64,000 nucleotides of DNA, taken from contig NZ_QQNA01000054.1 in the NCBI RefSeq assembly GCF_003346515.1, forward strand, positions 1-64,000, written 5' to 3'. This stretch comes from Streptomyces corynorhini. Its GTDB lineage: Bacteria > Actinomycetota > Actinomycetes > Streptomycetales > Streptomycetaceae. Position 1 is the first letter of the stretch, and each line of letters opens with the position of its first letter. The translations under genes were made by a program, and so were the position numbers. The notes below the pieces were generated by a model. That model worked only from the letters and a program-made list of their open reading frames with translations, was not told the DNA's origin and made no database searches. Shown here piece after piece: positions 50,084 through 59,569 of this stretch.

Positions 50084-52063
50084 GTGTCAGACGTCCGTGT
50101 GATCATCCAACGCGATTCCGAGCGGGAAGAGCGCGTGGTGACGACGGGCACTACGGCGGCCGACCTCTTCCCCGGCGAGCGCACCGTCGTCGCCGCGCGC
50201 GTCGACGGCGAACTGCGGGACCTCGCGTACGGCGTCGCCGAGGGCGAGGTCGTCGAGCCCGTCGAGATCTCCTCCCCGGACGGCCTGGACATCCTGCGCC
50301 ACTCCACCGCGCACGTCATGGCGCAGGCCGTGCAGGAGCTGCACCCCGAGGCCAAGCTGGGCATCGGCCCGCCGGTCAAGGACGGCTTCTACTACGACTT
50401 CGACGTGGCGACCCCCTTCACCCCCGATGACCTCAAGGCCATCGAGAAGAAGATGCAGGAGATCCAGAAGCGCGGACAGCGCTTCTCACGCCGCGTCGTC
50501 ACGGACGAGGCGGCCCGCGAGGAGCTGGCCGACGAGCCGTACAAGCTGGAGCTGATCGGCCTCAAGGGATCCGCCTCGTCGGACGACGGCGCGGACGTCG
50601 AGGTGGGCGGCGGCGAGCTGACCATCTACGACAACCTCGACGCGAAGACCGGCGACCTGTGCTGGAAGGACCTCTGCCGGGGCCCGCACCTGCCCACCAC
50701 CCGCAACATCCCGGCGTTCAAGCTGATGCGCAACGCCTCCGCCTACTGGCGCGGCAGCGAGAAGAACAAGCAGCTCCAGCGCGTCTACGGCACCGCCTGG
50801 CCCACCAAGGACGAGCTGAAGGCGCACCTGGAGTTCCTCGCCGAGGCCGAGAAGCGCGACCACCGCAAGCTCGGCAACGAGCTGGACCTCTTCTCCTTCC
50901 CCGAGGAGATCGGCTCGGGCCTCGCGGTCTTCCACCCCAAGGGCGGCATCATCCGCCGGGAGATGGAGACCTACTCGCGCCACCGCCACGAGGACGCCGA
51001 CTACGAGTTCGTGAACACCCCGCACATCTCCAAGGAGGGGCTGTTCGAGACCTCGGGGCACCTGCCCAACTACGCCGAGGGGATGTTCCCGCCCCTGGAG
51101 TTCGACGGGCAGAACTACCGCCTCAAGGCGATGAACTGCCCCATGCACAACCTGATCTTCAAGGCGCGCGGCCGGTCCTACCGTGAGCTGCCCCTGCGGC
51201 TCTTCGAGTTCGGCACGGTCTACCGGTACGAGAAGTCCGGTGTCGTGCACGGTCTGACCCGTGCCCGCGGCTTCACCCAGGACGACTCGCACATCTACTG
51301 CACCAAGGAGCAGATGGCGGACGAGCTGGACTCGCTGCTCACCTTCGTACTGGATCTGCTGCGCGACTACGGTCTGACCGACTTCGAGCTGGAGCTGTCC
51401 ACCCGCGACCCCGAGTCCGACAAGTTCATCGGCGAGGACGCGGAGTGGGAGGAGGCCACCGAGACGCTGCGCGAGGCCGCCCAGAAGCAGGGCCTTCCGC
51501 TGGTCCCCGACCCGGGCGGCGCCGCCTACTACGGCCCGAAGATCTCCGTACAGGCCCGCGACGCCATCGGCCGCTCCTGGCAGATGTCGACCATCCAGGT
51601 CGACTTCCAGCAGCCCAAGCGGTTCGGTCTGGAGTACACGGCGGCCGACGGCTCCAAGCAGCAGCCCGTCATGATCCACCGCGCGCTGTTCGGCTCCATC
51701 GAGCGGTTCTTCGCCGTGCTGCTCGAGCACTACGCGGGAGCCTTCCCGGTCTGGCTGGCGCCGGTCCAGGCCGTCGGCATCCCGATCGGTGACACGCACA
51801 TCCCCTACCTCCAGGACTTCGCCGCCAAGGCCAGGAAGCAGGGGCTGCGGGTCGAGGTGGACGCGTCGTCGGACCGGATGCAGAAGAAGATCAGGAACCA
51901 GCAGAAGCAGAAGGTCCCCTTCATGATCATCGCGGGTGACGAGGACATGGCCAACGGCGCCGTCTCCTTCCGCTACCGCGACGGCTCGCAGGAGAACGGC
52001 ATCCCGGTCGACGACGCCGTCGCGAAGATCGCGAAGGCCGTCGAGGACCGCGTCCAGGTCTGA
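50084..52063 (+). CDS. thrS: Threonyl-tRNA synthetase
   Basis: Charges tRNA-Thr and edits mischarged Ser. 659 residues with the N-terminal TGS domain, the editing domain ([24 protein letters not shown] and [14 protein letters not shown]), the class II catalytic core (motif 2 [20 protein letters not shown], the zinc Cys in MNCPMHN) and the C-terminal anticodon-binding domain. GTG 50084 is preceded by CAGGAGAG. The 220-base leader shows no T-box core sequence. Confidence 0.97.
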   Translation: MSDVRVIIQRDSEREERVVTTGTTAADLFPGERTVVAARVDGELRDLAYGVAEGEVVEPVEISSPDGLDILRHSTAHVMAQAVQELHPEAKLGIGPPVKDGFYYDFDVATPFTPDDLKAIEKKMQEIQKRGQRFSRRVVTDEAAREELADEPYKLELIGLKGSASSDDGADVEVGGGELTIYDNLDAKTGDLCWKDLCRGPHLPTTRNIPAFKLMRNASAYWRGSEKNKQLQRVYGTAWPTKDELKAHLEFLAEAEKRDHRKLGNELDLFSFPEEIGSGLAVFHPKGGIIRREMETYSRHRHEDADYEFVNTPHISKEGLFETSGHLPNYAEGMFPPLEFDGQNYRLKAMNCPMHNLIFKARGRSYRELPLRLFEFGTVYRYEKSGVVHGLTRARGFTQDDSHIYCTKEQMADELDSLLTFVLDLLRDYGLTDFELELSTRDPESDKFIGEDAEWEEATETLREAAQKQGLPLVPDPGGAAYYGPKISVQARDAIGRSWQMSTIQVDFQQPKRFGLEYTAADGSKQQPVMIHRALFGSIERFFAVLLEHYAGAFPVWLAPVQAVGIPIGDTHIPYLQDFAAKARKQGLRVEVDASSDRMQKKIRNQQKQKVPFMIIAGDEDMANGAVSFRYRDGSQENGIPVDDAVAKIAKAVEDRVQV

Positions 52064-52074
52064 CGGGCCCGCCG

Positions 52075-52098
52075 CCGTGGGACCTCGCGGTCCCACGG
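52075..52098. terminator. Bidirectional terminator thrS / K+ channel
   Basis: ccgtgggacc (52075-52084) pairs perfectly with ggtcccacgg (52089-52098) around tcgc, in the 39-base gap between two converging genes. Confidence 0.85.
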
Positions 52099-52102
52099 GC
52101 GC

Positions 52103-52822
52103 TCAGGGCCTGCGCGAAGGGGTTCCCGGGGAGTTCTCGCTCCCCGGGGACCCCTTCCCGGTGTCCGGGGCCCGCTCCTGGTCCTCCCGGCCGAAGACCT
52201 GGATCAGCCAGGACGAGAACGAACCCGTCACCGCCCCGAGCAGCGCCAGCCCGCAGATCATCAGCGCCACCGCGAACGTCCTCCCCCACGGCGTCACCGG
52301 CGTCACGTCCCCGTAGCCGACGGTGGTGATCGCCGAGCAGGCCCACCAGACGGAGTCGCCGAAGGTACGGATGGTGGCGCCCGGCGCGTCCCGCTCCTGC
52401 TGGAGTACGGCGAGGGCGGCGGCGAAGGTGAGCAGCGCGGCCGTCACCCCGGCGTACGCCATCACCCGCCCGTAGAGACTGAGCCGGGGGCGACCGCGCC
52501 GCCGTTGCAGGGCCACGTAGGTGTTGACGATCCGCAGCGGGCGCAGCAGCGGCAGCACCAGGACGATCGTGTCCAGCCAGTGCGTCCGTACGAAGCGGGG
52601 GCCTTGCCCGCTCAGCAGCAGCCGCACGCCGTAGTCCACCGTGAAGAGGGTCCAGATCAGCAGCAGCCAGGCCAGCGCGACGTCGTGCCATACGGGGTCG
52701 GCGCGGTGGACCAGCACGAGGACCGCGTAGCAGGCGAGGAACAGGGGCGAGGCGATGAGCAGCGGCAGCTCCAGGCGCCGCTCCCACGCACGCTGCCGGG
52801 CGGGGCCGTTGCGGACATGCAT
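52103..52822 (-). CDS. Voltage-gated-type potassium channel protein
   Basis: 239 residues with several membrane helices and a pore loop carrying the selectivity filter TTVGYGD (WWACSAITTVGYGDVTPVTPWG). A helix before the pore contains regularly spaced arginines (LLRPLRIVNTYVALQRRRGR), resembling a reduced voltage sensor. C-terminal tail is short and charged, without a nucleotide-binding domain. ATG 52822 is preferred; the ATG at 52882 almost reaches the divergent HIT gene. Confidence 0.87.
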   Translation of the reverse strand: MHVRNGPARQRAWERRLELPLLIASPLFLACYAVLVLVHRADPVWHDVALAWLLLIWTLFTVDYGVRLLLSGQGPRFVRTHWLDTIVLVLPLLRPLRIVNTYVALQRRRGRPRLSLYGRVMAYAGVTAALLTFAAALAVLQQERDAPGATIRTFGDSVWWACSAITTVGYGDVTPVTPWGRTFAVALMICGLALLGAVTGSFSSWLIQVFGREDQERAPDTGKGSPGSENSPGTPSRRP

Positions 52823-52887
52823 CGCCCCAGCATCGTGGTGGGGCACCGGGACCGGGCCGCCGACACGCTCCGGGGGAGGCAAGTCAT

Positions 52888-53451
52888 ATGCTGCTCAGCA
52901 TGACGAGTGAGCCGGAGCAGCAGATCGGAGTGGGCACCCAGGACGCGTTCCAGCGCCTGTGGACGCCTCACCGGATGGCCTACATCCAGGGCGAGAACAA
53001 GCCCACCGGGCCGGGCGAGGGCGACGGCTGTCCCTTCTGCTCCATCCCGGCCAAGTCCGACGAGGACGGACTGGTCATCGCCCGCGGCGAGCGGGTGTAC
53101 GCGGTGCTGAACCTGTACCCGTACAACGGCGGGCACCTCATGGTCGTGCCCTTCCGGCACGTCGCCGACTACACGGAGCTGGACGACGCGGAGACCGCCG
53201 AGCTGGGGCTGCTGACCAAGCACGCCATGACCGCGCTCCGCAAGGCGTCCGGGGCGCACGGCTTCAACATCGGGATGAACCAGGGCTCGGTGGCGGGTGC
53301 CGGTATCGCCGCGCATCTGCACCAGCACGTGGTGCCGCGCTGGGGCGGCGACACCAACTTCATGCCGGTCGTGGGCCATACGAAGGTGCTGCCGCAACTC
53401 CTCGCGGACACCCGCGCGATGCTCGCCGACGCCTGGCCGCACCAGCCGTGA
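52888..53451 (+). CDS. HIT-family nucleotide hydrolase/phosphorylase
   Basis: 187 residues. Two zinc-binding Cys (CPFCSIP) precede the HIT fold; the catalytic triad motif is HLHQHVVPRW and LNLYPYNGGHLMVVP is the usual strand. This is the Ap4A-phosphorylase-like actinobacterial branch. GGAGG eight bases before ATG 52888 supports that start over ATG 52900. Confidence 0.92.
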   Translation: MLLSMTSEPEQQIGVGTQDAFQRLWTPHRMAYIQGENKPTGPGEGDGCPFCSIPAKSDEDGLVIARGERVYAVLNLYPYNGGHLMVVPFRHVADYTELDDAETAELGLLTKHAMTALRKASGAHGFNIGMNQGSVAGAGIAAHLHQHVVPRWGGDTNFMPVVGHTKVLPQLLADTRAMLADAWPHQP

Positions 53452-53509
53452 CAGCCGGTCGGTGCGGCGGCGGCAGCGGTCACCGCCGCCGCCGCCCGCG
53501 CGTCGCGCG

Positions 53510-55165
53510 CTACGCGTCGTAGGCGTCGATCTTCTTCGGTGAGGGGTCCTGCACGGCTCCTATCAGCGAGGACGAGCGGCTGCTGAAGCCGGCCGTGCTC
53601 ACCCCGTGCTCGTCCAGCACCCGCATGGCCGCGTTGTGCGCGACCCGCAGCACCGGGGTGGCCGCCCGCATCGCGTCGTCGGCCATGAAGCGGTGACGCC
53701 AGGGCTGCTCGGCCCAGGCGTGCCGCATACCGAACGGCTCGGGCAGCGACATCTTGCCGCCGAGGAAGTCGAGGATCGGCGGATACCAGGTGAAGGGCGC
53801 GCGCACCGCGAGCCGGACCGCCTCGCGGGGCTCCACCAGCGGCAGATTCCGGGAAGTGGTCTCCCAGAAACGGACCGTCTTGGCGCGCGTGACGCTCTTG
53901 GGCGAGGGCTTCGAGAAGAACAACGAGTGCACCGGCCCCAGGGCGTAGCCCGAGACCTCGATGCGCAGCGTCTCGTGCAGCACGGTCACCGAGATCATCA
54001 TCGTGATGACCAACTGGCTGTCCCAGAGCGTGAACTGCACCCCGAGATAGTGGCGGTTACCGCTTCCGAACTGCTGGTGGTTGCAGATCCGCTGGATCTC
54101 GTGGCTCTTGACCTGGTACGCCTCGACCTCCGCGCCGTCCGGCCGCGAGACGGACCCGGCGCCCTCACCGACCGGTACGACGATCCAGTGCTTGACCGAA
54201 GGGGTCGGGAACCCACCGGAGTTGAGCGGGCCGCGCTCCAGCAGCTTCATCTGGTCGTGGATCGCCCGTATCACGTCATAGCTGCGGAACTGGTGGATCT
54301 CCTTGCCGGGGTCCTTGGGGATCAGCTCCTCGGCGAGCTGCCAGCTGCCCCAGCGCGTCCCCATGCCCAATATGCCCTTGGGACCCGCGTAGAAGACCAC
54401 ATTGGACTGCTGCTCGGCGCTGAGCTTCTCCAGACCGAGGCGCAGCTCCTCACGGGTCGAGTCGCCGGGATTGCCCGGGACCGCCTCGGGGATCTTGGCG
54501 CCGGTGCCGCCGCCCGAGAGCAGGGAGTTCCAGCGGTCGCGCAGATCCTGTGCCGCCGCCTCGCAGGTGCGCTTGGCGAGCCACCAGCCGATGACCGGGA
54601 CGACGATCATCCCGCGCAGATACCAGTTCAGCACTCCGTGGAGCGGCAGCTTGATCAGCATGAGCACCGCCAGCACGGCGACCGCCGCCAGCAGCGCCGT
54701 GCCGATCGCGCCGGCCCGCCGGTCCTTCGCCCCGGCCAGCGTGCGGCGCAGCTGGAACACGCCGAGCCAGACCAGCAGCCCCGGCAGGAAGAGCACCCCG
54801 GCCACCAGCGTCACCACCGTGAGTCGGGTGTCCCGCTCCTTGCGGATGTGGATCGCCGCCAGACAGTGCTCGACGACCGTCTGCGGCGCCATCCCGAAGG
54901 ACTGGATGAGGGCGCCCCGGCCGCCGCCCAGCGTCCGCAGCTGCACGGCGCGGGAGAACGCCTCGCCGAGATTCGGCTCGAAGAGGCTGAACTTCCCCTT
55001 CGAGACCGTCGATTTGTGCCAGTCGTTGTCGGCCTTGAGGATCTCCTCCATCGGGCTGTCCCGATACGCCGCCGAGGCGAGGGCCTGAGTGGCCGCCGTC
55101 TGCCCCGCCGAACCCTGGAGCGGGATCTGCGCCCCCGGGCTGAAGTCGAATACGTCGTTGGCCAC
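53510..55165 (-). CDS. Large membrane protein of unknown function
   Basis: 551 residues; I do not recognise a family. The N-terminal 100 residues are soluble and hydrophilic. About 120-195 hold three hydrophobic helices (LTVVTLVAGVLFLPGLLVWLG; GTALLAAVAVLAVLMLI; GMIVVPVIGWWLA). The remaining 350 residues are soluble, with conserved-looking segments QSNVVFYAGPKGILGMG, YDVIRAIHDQMKLLERG and NHQQFGSGNRHYLG. GTG 55165 with GAGGGG upstream is chosen. It lies alone between the HIT gene and the EF-G-like gene. Confidence 0.8.
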   Translation of the reverse strand: MANDVFDFSPGAQIPLQGSAGQTAATQALASAAYRDSPMEEILKADNDWHKSTVSKGKFSLFEPNLGEAFSRAVQLRTLGGGRGALIQSFGMAPQTVVEHCLAAIHIRKERDTRLTVVTLVAGVLFLPGLLVWLGVFQLRRTLAGAKDRRAGAIGTALLAAVAVLAVLMLIKLPLHGVLNWYLRGMIVVPVIGWWLAKRTCEAAAQDLRDRWNSLLSGGGTGAKIPEAVPGNPGDSTREELRLGLEKLSAEQQSNVVFYAGPKGILGMGTRWGSWQLAEELIPKDPGKEIHQFRSYDVIRAIHDQMKLLERGPLNSGGFPTPSVKHWIVVPVGEGAGSVSRPDGAEVEAYQVKSHEIQRICNHQQFGSGNRHYLGVQFTLWDSQLVITMMISVTVLHETLRIEVSGYALGPVHSLFFSKPSPKSVTRAKTVRFWETTSRNLPLVEPREAVRLAVRAPFTWYPPILDFLGGKMSLPEPFGMRHAWAEQPWRHRFMADDAMRAATPVLRVAHNAAMRVLDEHGVSTAGFSSRSSSLIGAVQDPSPKKIDAYDA

Positions 55166-55393
55166 TTGCCGCCCCCTCACCGCACGGTTCCGCTGCCGCG
55201 GTCACTTCCCGGCCCGCGTGCCCCGCACACCTACCGGAGCTGGGCACCCCAGAGTAACCGTGCGATGCCGTCCGCGTCAGGGGAGTCGGCGGGTCTACGC
55301 CACATGTCCACGACCTGTGCCCCGGAGCCGCCCGGAATCGGGAGGGCGCCCGGGGCGGCCCGGCCGACCAGGCGTTATCCCCTCAGGATCCGG
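55166..55393. other. Gap between EF-G-like and membrane protein genes
   Basis: 228 bases; no gene, repeat or clear hairpin seen. Confidence 0.5.
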
Positions 55394-57616
55394 TCAGGCG
55401 CCGATACGTTGATCACCCTGGCGCCGCTCCACCGGCAGCCGCTCCGCCACCCCTCGCGGCATCGGTTCGTGACGCGCGTACGAACGGCCGAACCGCCCGG
55501 TGCCGTGCGAGACGGACCGCAGATCCACCGCGTACCGGCCGATCTCCAGCTCCGGCACCTCGGCCCTGACCAAGGTCCGTCCCGCCCCGGCCTGTTCGGT
55601 GCCCACCACCCGGCCGCGCCGTACCGACAGATCGCTCATCACCGGCCCCACGAACTCGTCGGGGACCAGGACCCGCACCTCGGCGACCGGCTCCAGCAGG
55701 TCGATCCGCGCCCCGTCGGCGGCCTCGCGCAGGGCCAGGGCGCCCGCCGTCTGGAACGCGGCGTCCGAGGAGTCCACCGAGTGCGCCTTGCCGTCGCGCA
55801 GCGTGACCCGGATGTCGACCAGCGGATGGCCCGCCGCGACCCCGCGCGCCGCCTGGGCCCGTACGCCCTTCTCGACGGACGCCACGAACTGGCGTGGCAC
55901 GGAACCTCCCACCACCCGGTCCACGAACTCGATGCCCGCCCCGGCGGGCAGCGGCTCCACCTCGATCTCGCAGATCGCGAACTGGCCGTGCCCGCCGGAC
56001 TGCTTCACCTGCCGGCCGCGCCCCCGCGACGGCTCCGCGAACGTCTCGCGCAGCGCCACCCGGTACGGCACGGCGTCGACCCGGACCCCGTACCGGCCGC
56101 GCAGCCGGTCCAGCGCGACGTCGCGGTGCGCCTCGCCCAGACACCACAGCACCAACTGACGCGTGTCCGGGTTCTGTTCGAGCCGCATCGCCGGATCCTC
56201 GGCGACCAGCCGGGCCAGCCCCTGCGAGAGCCGGTCCTCGTCCGCCTTGCCGTGTGCCTCCACCGCGAGCGGCAGCAGCGGCTCCGGCATGGTCCACGGC
56301 TCCACCAGGAGCGGATCGTCCGCCCCCGACAGGGTGTCCCCGGTATCCGCGCCGACCAGCTTCCCGACACAGGCGAGATCGCCCGCGACACAGTGCGCCA
56401 GCACCCGCTGCCGCTTGCCGAACGGCGAGGAAAGGGCGCCGATCCGCACCTCGGCGTCGTGGTCCTCGTGCCCTCGCCCGGCCGGCCCGTGTCCCGACAC
56501 GTGCACCGTCTCGTCCGGCCGCAGCGTGCCCGAGAAGACCCGGACGAGCGAGATCCTGCCGACATACGGGTCGGAGGCCGTCTTGACGACCTCGGCGACC
56601 AGCGGACCGCGCGGGTCGCAGCTGATCGCCGGACGCGCGGAGCCGTCCGGCGCGGTGACGGCGGGCGCCGGGCGCTCCAGCGGATTCGGGAAGCCGCCGG
56701 TGATCAGGTCGAGCAGCTCCGCCGTGCCCAGCCCCTCCCGGCCCCCGGGCGCGGCGGGCGCCGCCGCCAGCACCGGATGGAAGGCGCCGCGCGTCACGGC
56801 CTTCTCCAGATCCTGGACCAGCGTCTTGAGATCAACGTCCTCGCCGCCCAGATAGCGGTCCATCAGGGTCTCGTCCTCGCTCTCGGCGATGATCCCCTCG
56901 ATCAGCCGGCCGCGCGCCTCGGCCAGCAGCGGCAGCCTGCCCGGGTCCGGCGGCTCCTCCCGGCGCTCCCCGCCCGAGTAGTCGTACATCCTGCCGCTGA
57001 GCAGTCCCGCGAGACCGGTGGCCGGAGCGTGCCCGTCGGGCCCCTCCGGGCCCAGCACCGGCAGATACAGCGGCAGCACGGCGTCCGGATCGTCCCCGCC
57101 GAAGATCCGCCCGCAGACGGCGACCATCTCGTCGAAGCCGGTGCGCGCCGTGTCGAGATGCGTGATCACGATGGCCCGGGGCATGCCGACCGCCGCGCAC
57201 TCCTCCCAGACCGCCCGCGCCGCGCCCGCCACGGCGCTCGCCTCCTGGGCCGCCGACACGACGAAGAGCGCCGCGTCCGCCGCCCGCAGCCCGGCCCGCA
57301 GCTCGCCGACGAAATCGGCGTACCCGGGGGTGTCCAGCAGATTGATCTTGCATCCGCCCCACTCCACCGGGACCAGCGAGAGCTGGACGGAGCGCCCCTG
57401 GCGGTGCTCGATCTCGTCGTAGTCCGAGACCGTCGCGCCATCCTCGACCCGGCCCGCCCTGCCCACCGCTCCCGCGGTCAGCGCGAGCGCCTCCACCAGC
57501 GTCGTCTTCCCCGCACCGCTGTGGCCCACCAGCACCACGTTCCGTACGGAGGCGGGCCGGTCGGCGGGCGCCGCCCGGCCGGCGGCCCCGGGATGTGCAC
57601 GTGCCCTGTCGCCCAT
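55394..57616 (-). CDS. Elongation factor G-like GTPase (EF-G2)
   Basis: 740 residues with G1 GHSGAGKTT, G3 DTPGYADF and the five-domain EF-G layout. Differences from true EF-G: the G4 motif NKxD is THLD, and domain IV keeps only a shortened version (SGGHGQFAICEIEVEPL, then VDRVVGGSVPRQFV). No adjacent rps or tuf genes. Actinobacterial EF-G2 proteins of this kind have no settled role; ribosome rescue or dormancy functions are discussed in the literature. Divergent from pgsA. Confidence 0.9.
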   Translation of the reverse strand: MGDRARAHPGAAGRAAPADRPASVRNVVLVGHSGAGKTTLVEALALTAGAVGRAGRVEDGATVSDYDEIEHRQGRSVQLSLVPVEWGGCKINLLDTPGYADFVGELRAGLRAADAALFVVSAAQEASAVAGAARAVWEECAAVGMPRAIVITHLDTARTGFDEMVAVCGRIFGGDDPDAVLPLYLPVLGPEGPDGHAPATGLAGLLSGRMYDYSGGERREEPPDPGRLPLLAEARGRLIEGIIAESEDETLMDRYLGGEDVDLKTLVQDLEKAVTRGAFHPVLAAAPAAPGGREGLGTAELLDLITGGFPNPLERPAPAVTAPDGSARPAISCDPRGPLVAEVVKTASDPYVGRISLVRVFSGTLRPDETVHVSGHGPAGRGHEDHDAEVRIGALSSPFGKRQRVLAHCVAGDLACVGKLVGADTGDTLSGADDPLLVEPWTMPEPLLPLAVEAHGKADEDRLSQGLARLVAEDPAMRLEQNPDTRQLVLWCLGEAHRDVALDRLRGRYGVRVDAVPYRVALRETFAEPSRGRGRQVKQSGGHGQFAICEIEVEPLPAGAGIEFVDRVVGGSVPRQFVASVEKGVRAQAARGVAAGHPLVDIRVTLRDGKAHSVDSSDAAFQTAGALALREAADGARIDLLEPVAEVRVLVPDEFVGPVMSDLSVRRGRVVGTEQAGAGRTLVRAEVPELEIGRYAVDLRSVSHGTGRFGRSYARHEPMPRGVAERLPVERRQGDQRIGA

Positions 57617-57713
57617 GACGTCCTGCCTCCCGCATCGTTTCCGCGGTGAGTGCCGCGGAGAGACGGGCCGACGGGGGAGCCGCGTACCCGGGGGCTCCGG
57701 CGATGCCCGCGGT

Positions 57714-57743
57714 GGTCCTTCGAGCTTCGGTCCTTCGAGCTTC
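57714..57743. repeat. 15-bp direct repeat, two copies
   Basis: ggtccttcgagcttc at 57714-57728 and again at 57729-57743, in the divergent region between the EF-G-like gene and pgsA. Confidence 0.85.
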
Positions 57744-57884
57744 GCACTCCGGTCACGGTGCGTCCATACGTCGGACGCGGCGGCATGGCACGGGTGCCCG
57801 GCGATGGCGTACGACAGTCGTGGCTACGATGGGCCAGCCGGTGGCCGTCGGGGCCGCGCGGCACCGCCGAACCTCGGGAAGGCC

Positions 57885-58598
57885 ATGCTGAACAAGTACG
57901 CGCGTGCATTCTTCACGCGTGTCCTCACACCGTTCGCCGCGTTTCTGCTCCGCCGCGGAGTCAGTCCGGACGCGGTCACGCTCATCGGTACGGCCGGAGT
58001 GGTGGCGGGTGCGCTGGTCTTCTTCCCTCGCGGGGAGTTCTTCTGGGGCACCATCGTCATCACGGTCTTCGTCTTCTCCGACCTCGTCGACGGCAATATG
58101 GCCCGCCAGGCGGGCGTCACCAGCCGCTGGGGCGCCTTCCTCGACTCGACCCTCGACCGGGTCGCGGACGGCGCGATCTTCGCCGGCTTCGCGCTCTGGT
58201 ACGCGGGCGACGGGGACAGCATCACCCTGTGCGCCGTGGCGATCTTCTGCCTCGCCAGCGGCCAGGTCGTCTCGTACACCAAGGCGCGCGGCGAGTCCAT
58301 CGGGCTGCCTGTCGCGGTCAACGGCCTGATCGAGCGCGCGGAACGCCTCGTCATCTCGCTCGTCGCGGCCGGGCTCGCCGGACTGCACGCCTTCGGGGTC
58401 CCGGGCATCGGCGTCCTGCTGCCGATCGCCCTGTGGATCGTGGCGGCCGGCAGTGTCGTCACCCTCGGCCAGCGGGTCGTGACGGTACGGCGGGAATCCG
58501 CCGAGGCCGACGCCGAGGCCGCGGCCGACGCCGAGGCCGACCCGGGGCGCGGCCCGGGTTCCGGGAGCACCGCGCGGGGGAGTGGGACCACACCGTGA
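57885..58598 (+). CDS. pgsA: CDP-alcohol phosphatidyltransferase, phosphatidylinositol phosphate synthase
   Basis: 237-residue membrane enzyme that joins CDP-diacylglycerol to inositol 3-phosphate. The complete CDP-alcohol motif is present (SDLVDGNMARQAG... G-AFL-D-STL-D). Five or six helices; the C-terminal tail is a charged Ala/Asp/Glu repeat. Start ATG 57885 gives the family N-terminus LNKYARAFFTRVLTPFA. It opens the operon pgsA-patA-pimA by GTGA overlap, which is why PI rather than glycerol is the likely acceptor. Confidence 0.9.
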   Translation: MLNKYARAFFTRVLTPFAAFLLRRGVSPDAVTLIGTAGVVAGALVFFPRGEFFWGTIVITVFVFSDLVDGNMARQAGVTSRWGAFLDSTLDRVADGAIFAGFALWYAGDGDSITLCAVAIFCLASGQVVSYTKARGESIGLPVAVNGLIERAERLVISLVAAGLAGLHAFGVPGIGVLLPIALWIVAAGSVVTLGQRVVTVRRESAEADAEAAADAEADPGRGPGSGSTARGSGTTP

Positions 58599-59569
58599 GC
58601 GCGCTGAGCGACCGGGCGACCGACACGCTGTACGGGATCGGCTGGAGCGCGGTCAGGAGGCTCCCGGAACCCGTGGCGGGGGCGCTCGGCCGCACCGTCG
58701 CCGACACCCTGTGGAAGCGGCGCGGCAAGAGCGTGCTGCGCCTGGAGTCCAACCTCGCGCGCGTGGCGCCGGACGCGGGGCCCGCGGAGCTGGCCGCGCT
58801 GTCCAAGGCCGGCATGCGCTCGTACACCCGCTACTGGATGGAGTCGTTCCGGCTGCCCTCCTGGAGCAGACAGCGCGTCGGCGACGGCGTGGACATCAAG
58901 GACATCGACCGGCTGTTCGACGGCGTCGCCAGCGGCCGGGGCGTCGTTCTCGCGCTGCCCCACATGGCCAACTGGGACCTCGCCGGAGCCTGGCTCACCC
59001 GGGCCAGGGACGTGCCCTTCACGACGGTCGCGGAACGGCTCAAGCCCGAGAAGCTCTACGACCGCTTCGTCGCCTACCGCGAGAGCCTCGGCATGGAGGT
59101 GGTCCCGCACACCGGCGGCTCGGCCTTCGGCCTCCTCGCGCGGCGGCTGCGCGCCGGGGGCCTGGTCTGCCTGGTCGCCGACCGCGATCTGTCCTCCTCC
59201 GGCGTCGAGGTCGACTTCTTCGGCGACCGCGCGAGGATGCCCGCGGGGCCCGCGCTGCTCGCCCAGCAGACCGGCGCGCTGCTGCTGCCCGCCGCGCTCT
59301 GGTTCGACGGCCCGACGATGATGCGCGGGCAGGTGTATCCGGCCATCGAGGTGCCCGGGACAGGCAGTCGCGCCGAGAAGACGTCGGTGATGACACAGGC
59401 GGTGGCCGACGCCTTCGCCACCGGAATCGCCGAGCACCCGGAGGACTGGCACATGCTGCAACGTCTGTGGCTCGCGGATCTCGAACCCGCCGCCGAACCC
59501 GCCGCCGAACCCGCCGCCGAACCCCCCGCCGCACCCGGCGCGACCGGACCGGGCGGGGGCCTCCGGTGA
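58595..59569 (+). CDS. patA: Phosphatidylinositol mannoside acyltransferase
   Basis: 324 residues of the lysophospholipid acyltransferase/HtrB-like superfamily. The active-site motif is ALPHMANWDLAG (HX4D), with CLVADRDLSSSGVEVDFFG and MPAGPALLAQQTGA following. It acylates the mannose of phosphatidylinositol mannoside at the membrane. GTG start overlaps the pgsA stop and its own stop overlaps pimA, so all three are coupled. C-terminal tail is an EPAA repeat of about 15 residues. Confidence 0.92.
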   Translation: MSALSDRATDTLYGIGWSAVRRLPEPVAGALGRTVADTLWKRRGKSVLRLESNLARVAPDAGPAELAALSKAGMRSYTRYWMESFRLPSWSRQRVGDGVDIKDIDRLFDGVASGRGVVLALPHMANWDLAGAWLTRARDVPFTTVAERLKPEKLYDRFVAYRESLGMEVVPHTGGSAFGLLARRLRAGGLVCLVADRDLSSSGVEVDFFGDRARMPAGPALLAQQTGALLLPAALWFDGPTMMRGQVYPAIEVPGTGSRAEKTSVMTQAVADAFATGIAEHPEDWHMLQRLWLADLEPAAEPAAEPAAEPPAAPGATGPGGGLR

